Below, one piece after another: positions 61,859 through 64,000 of a stretch of 64,000 bases of DNA. Under the pieces are notes generated by a model. It was not told the origin of the DNA. It saw only the letters and a program-made list of their open reading frames with translations, and ran no database searches. Each line of letters starts with the position of its first letter. Position 1 is the first letter of the stretch. A program made the translations under genes and the position numbers. The stretch comes from Haliaeetus albicilla (lineage: Eukaryota; Chordata; Aves; Accipitriformes; Accipitridae): assembly GCF_947461875.1 (NCBI RefSeq), contig NC_091498.1, positions 806,001 to 870,000 on the forward strand. The letters run 5' to 3'.

Positions 61859-64000
61859 CTCACTGCCCAGCTCCTGCTGATGGAGCACCCGGGGACTTTG
61901 CAAATGGCAGCAGGAGCAGGGGCTGCCCCCCTGCCTCCCAAAAGGAGCTGCGAGATGCTTTTGATGCCCGATGCAGCAGAGGCAGAGCTTGGGAGCGCAG
62001 CAGATCACCTCTCTAAGACAAACGTGTGAACAGGTATTTTCAGCATATTTGAGCAGCTTGGTGGTTTTTTTTCTTTCTAAAGGACAGCAAAAACTGCATG
62101 CCTCACATGAGGCCTGCTCTCTGCCAAATTTCAATCCCCTGGTTCAGGGCGTGAAAGTATGAGGGATTCTCAAGAAGGGGTTTGCCAGAATATTTTTTTA
62201 GACGTCATAAAAAATTTTCCCTTAGTCTCATTCTCAGTTGCAACTGAACCATTTCAGGTGAAACTTTCCAGAAAACAAGACAAAAAGCAATGAAATAAAA
62301 TGCATCCTGAGGAACATACGCAGTGGAAAAAATGTCAACCCAGTTGACTTGTGTTTTGCAGATTTAATAGCAACTGCATGTAGGTGCTCATAATACGAGG
62401 TGCCTGGCAGCCTTAGCAATGGCCTATCTACATTAGGCTTTCTGTTACAAGGGCCAGGGAGGGATTTTGAATTTCTTAGTTGTAGAAATAGATTTTTTAA
62501 AAAAAAATAGAATACAGGATAGAAGAAAAACTAAAAAGAAAGAAATCTAATTTTCAGTCAGCACCACAACAGACGCTGTATTGTCACTGCCCTGTCCCCA
62601 GCACAGGGCTCCTGGCACAGGAGAAGGTCCCAGTTTGCATCAGCTGAATGGGAGGGGACGTGCGGCTCATTAGATGAAAACTACCAAACGTGGCAGCTGG
62701 GGAGCTGGCAGGTCATTAGCGGCGCTGGTGTTTGGTCACTCGGTGGACGTTTGGGGTCCGGGAACGGAGCCCCAGCGCAGTGTCACTTGGCACAAAGGGG
62801 CTGCAGAGCCAAACCCAGGGTTGCAAGAACAAGATGGTATATGCCCTGGTCTTGGAGGGTCTCGGGGGGCTCTGAGGGGTGCGTGGGACTGCCAGGGCTG
62901 CCCTGCCGGCAAGTGGGCTGGGGCTGCGCACTCCTACGCACGAGGGCCGGTGTGCACCCCAGGAAAGGCTTTTCTGCCAGGAGCCCACCTCTGCCTATTA
63001 TCTCTTGCGATTAAAAAGACAGCAAACCAGTTTGTCTCCCCTGTGACCGCACGGTCCTTTGGGATCTCTCCGTTTGTGTCTAACCGTAGGTGGGGCAGTG
63101 TTTTTCCTGTTGCCTTTCCCCGGCGCAGCCAGCTGTGAAGAGGAGCCCCACTCAGAGAACCTCACAGCGCACGAACCGCATGGAGGGTGGGAGCAGCTTC
63201 CCGGCCCGTTGGGGCTTTCTGTGGGCTCCCGGTGATGACTGGATGCTCCAGGCGGACTCCAGAACAGCAGCATTCCTCTCCCCAGCACAGAGTCCCGCAG
63301 CTGCTGGTCACTTCTCCGGAGGTCCCAGGGATTTGTGCAGAAAGTGCTGCCGGGACGCAGCGGTGCAGCGCAGAGGGGACGCAGGGGAGCGAATCCGGGG
63401 GCAGCACCTGTGAGCCCACGGGGGCACATGTGGGTCTCATCCCCGTCCACCGTCAGGGACGTGCTCTCTAATCTACAACATTAGCAAAAGCTGCTCCATT
63501 AACACTGGTGGGGATTAGTGAACAGGCCCCAGGGAAGTTTTAGCCAGGCAAGTTGGAGGAAATGAATCCCTGCACATGCTTCCTTTTCAGAAGGGGCACC
63601 ATCACTTTATGGCGTGGAAGCGATGTGCGAGCATAAGTATCCCATTACAGACATCTGTGTGATAGCCCGCGCGCTCCCCAGCCCTCGCCATGCTGGCCGG
63701 CTCGCAGAGCGTTTGAAAATGGAGACATCAAAGGTGTCTGCTTTATTTATGAGTCATGTTCTAGTGACTCATTCTGGTCAAAGCATGTGTTGGGGATGTT
63801 TTAGCCATTCTGATAATGTATTTGTATAAAACCAGTACCCAGCTGTTATATAACACGGCACGTTCTCCGGTCTCACGGGGACGGGGACGGTGTCACCGTA
63901 GGGATGCCACAGCCTGCCGTGCTCTCCAGGGCAGGCGGGTCCCTGGCGAGGTGTCGGCAGGGGGGTCGGCGTGTGCCCATCACTGGGGTGTGCCCGCGCC

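Larger units (their letters stand above)
56641..64000. other. Gene-free flank, right end
   Basis: Contains the second CR1 remnant, both minisatellites and GC-rich patches (58.0-59.1, 60.15-60.36, 61.0-61.1 and 62.7-63.45 kb) between AT-rich ones (59.5-59.8 and 60.4-60.75 kb). No exon recognised up to the window edge. Confidence 0.45.

Noticed and set aside
61388..62134. Long cysteine-rich frames on both strands over the minisatellite
   Set aside because: The Cys/Gly/Arg or His/Pro/Leu periodicity comes directly from the GGGTGCA repeat and is not a cysteine-rich protein domain.
1..64000. CRISPR arrays, rRNA, retroviral or DNA-transposon genes
   Set aside because: No spaced identical repeats, no rRNA sequence, and no reverse transcriptase, integrase or transposase frame beyond the two short dead CR1 remnants.

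Overview
This is vertebrate, almost certainly avian, nuclear DNA. It has split genes with GT-AG introns, AATAAA poly(A) signals, CpG islands and two worn CR1-type LINE fragments (about 22,203-22,262 and 57,815-58,060). Its mix of GC-rich and AT-rich blocks would suit a bird microchromosome. No bacterial or viral gene, CRISPR array, rRNA or tRNA was seen.

Only two protein-coding genes can be supported, and both can be followed exon by exon. On the minus strand, 18,093 down to 14,248, is CDCA8 (borealin, a chromosomal passenger complex subunit): ten coding exons and a predicted 301 aa. On the plus strand, 18,297 to 19,478, is AIRIM (the C1orf109 orthologue, a partner of AFG2-type AAA ATPases in 60S ribosome maturation): four coding exons and a predicted 207 aa. 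The pair is head to head, with 203 bp between start codons, as in human. The shared GC-rich promoter carries a CHR element and a CCAAT box in the CDCA8 orientation, which is the layout of G2/M genes. AIRIM intron 2 looks like a 76-bp minor-spliceosome (U12-type) intron.

Layout: 1-9,300 is mixed-GC non-coding DNA; 9,300-13,350 is AT-rich non-coding DNA; 13,350-14,247 is the probable CDCA8 3' UTR; 14,248-18,093 is CDCA8; 18,094-18,296 is the bidirectional promoter; 18,297 to about 19,885 is AIRIM; 19,890-64,000 is a 44-kb flank with no recognisable coding exon. That flank holds several strong CpG clusters, two G-rich minisatellites near the right end, a heptamer repeat, two CR1 remnants, and AT-rich segments with homeodomain-type palindromes. 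From human gene order one would expect EPHA10 to the left and RSPO1 to the right. I could not recognise exons of either, so they probably lie outside the window or have only non-coding parts here.

The many long open frames elsewhere are products of GC-rich or repetitive composition and were not annotated. No convincing new coding system was found. The best leads are the minor-class intron, the promoter architecture, the orphan CpG islands and the palindromic homeodomain sites in the flank.
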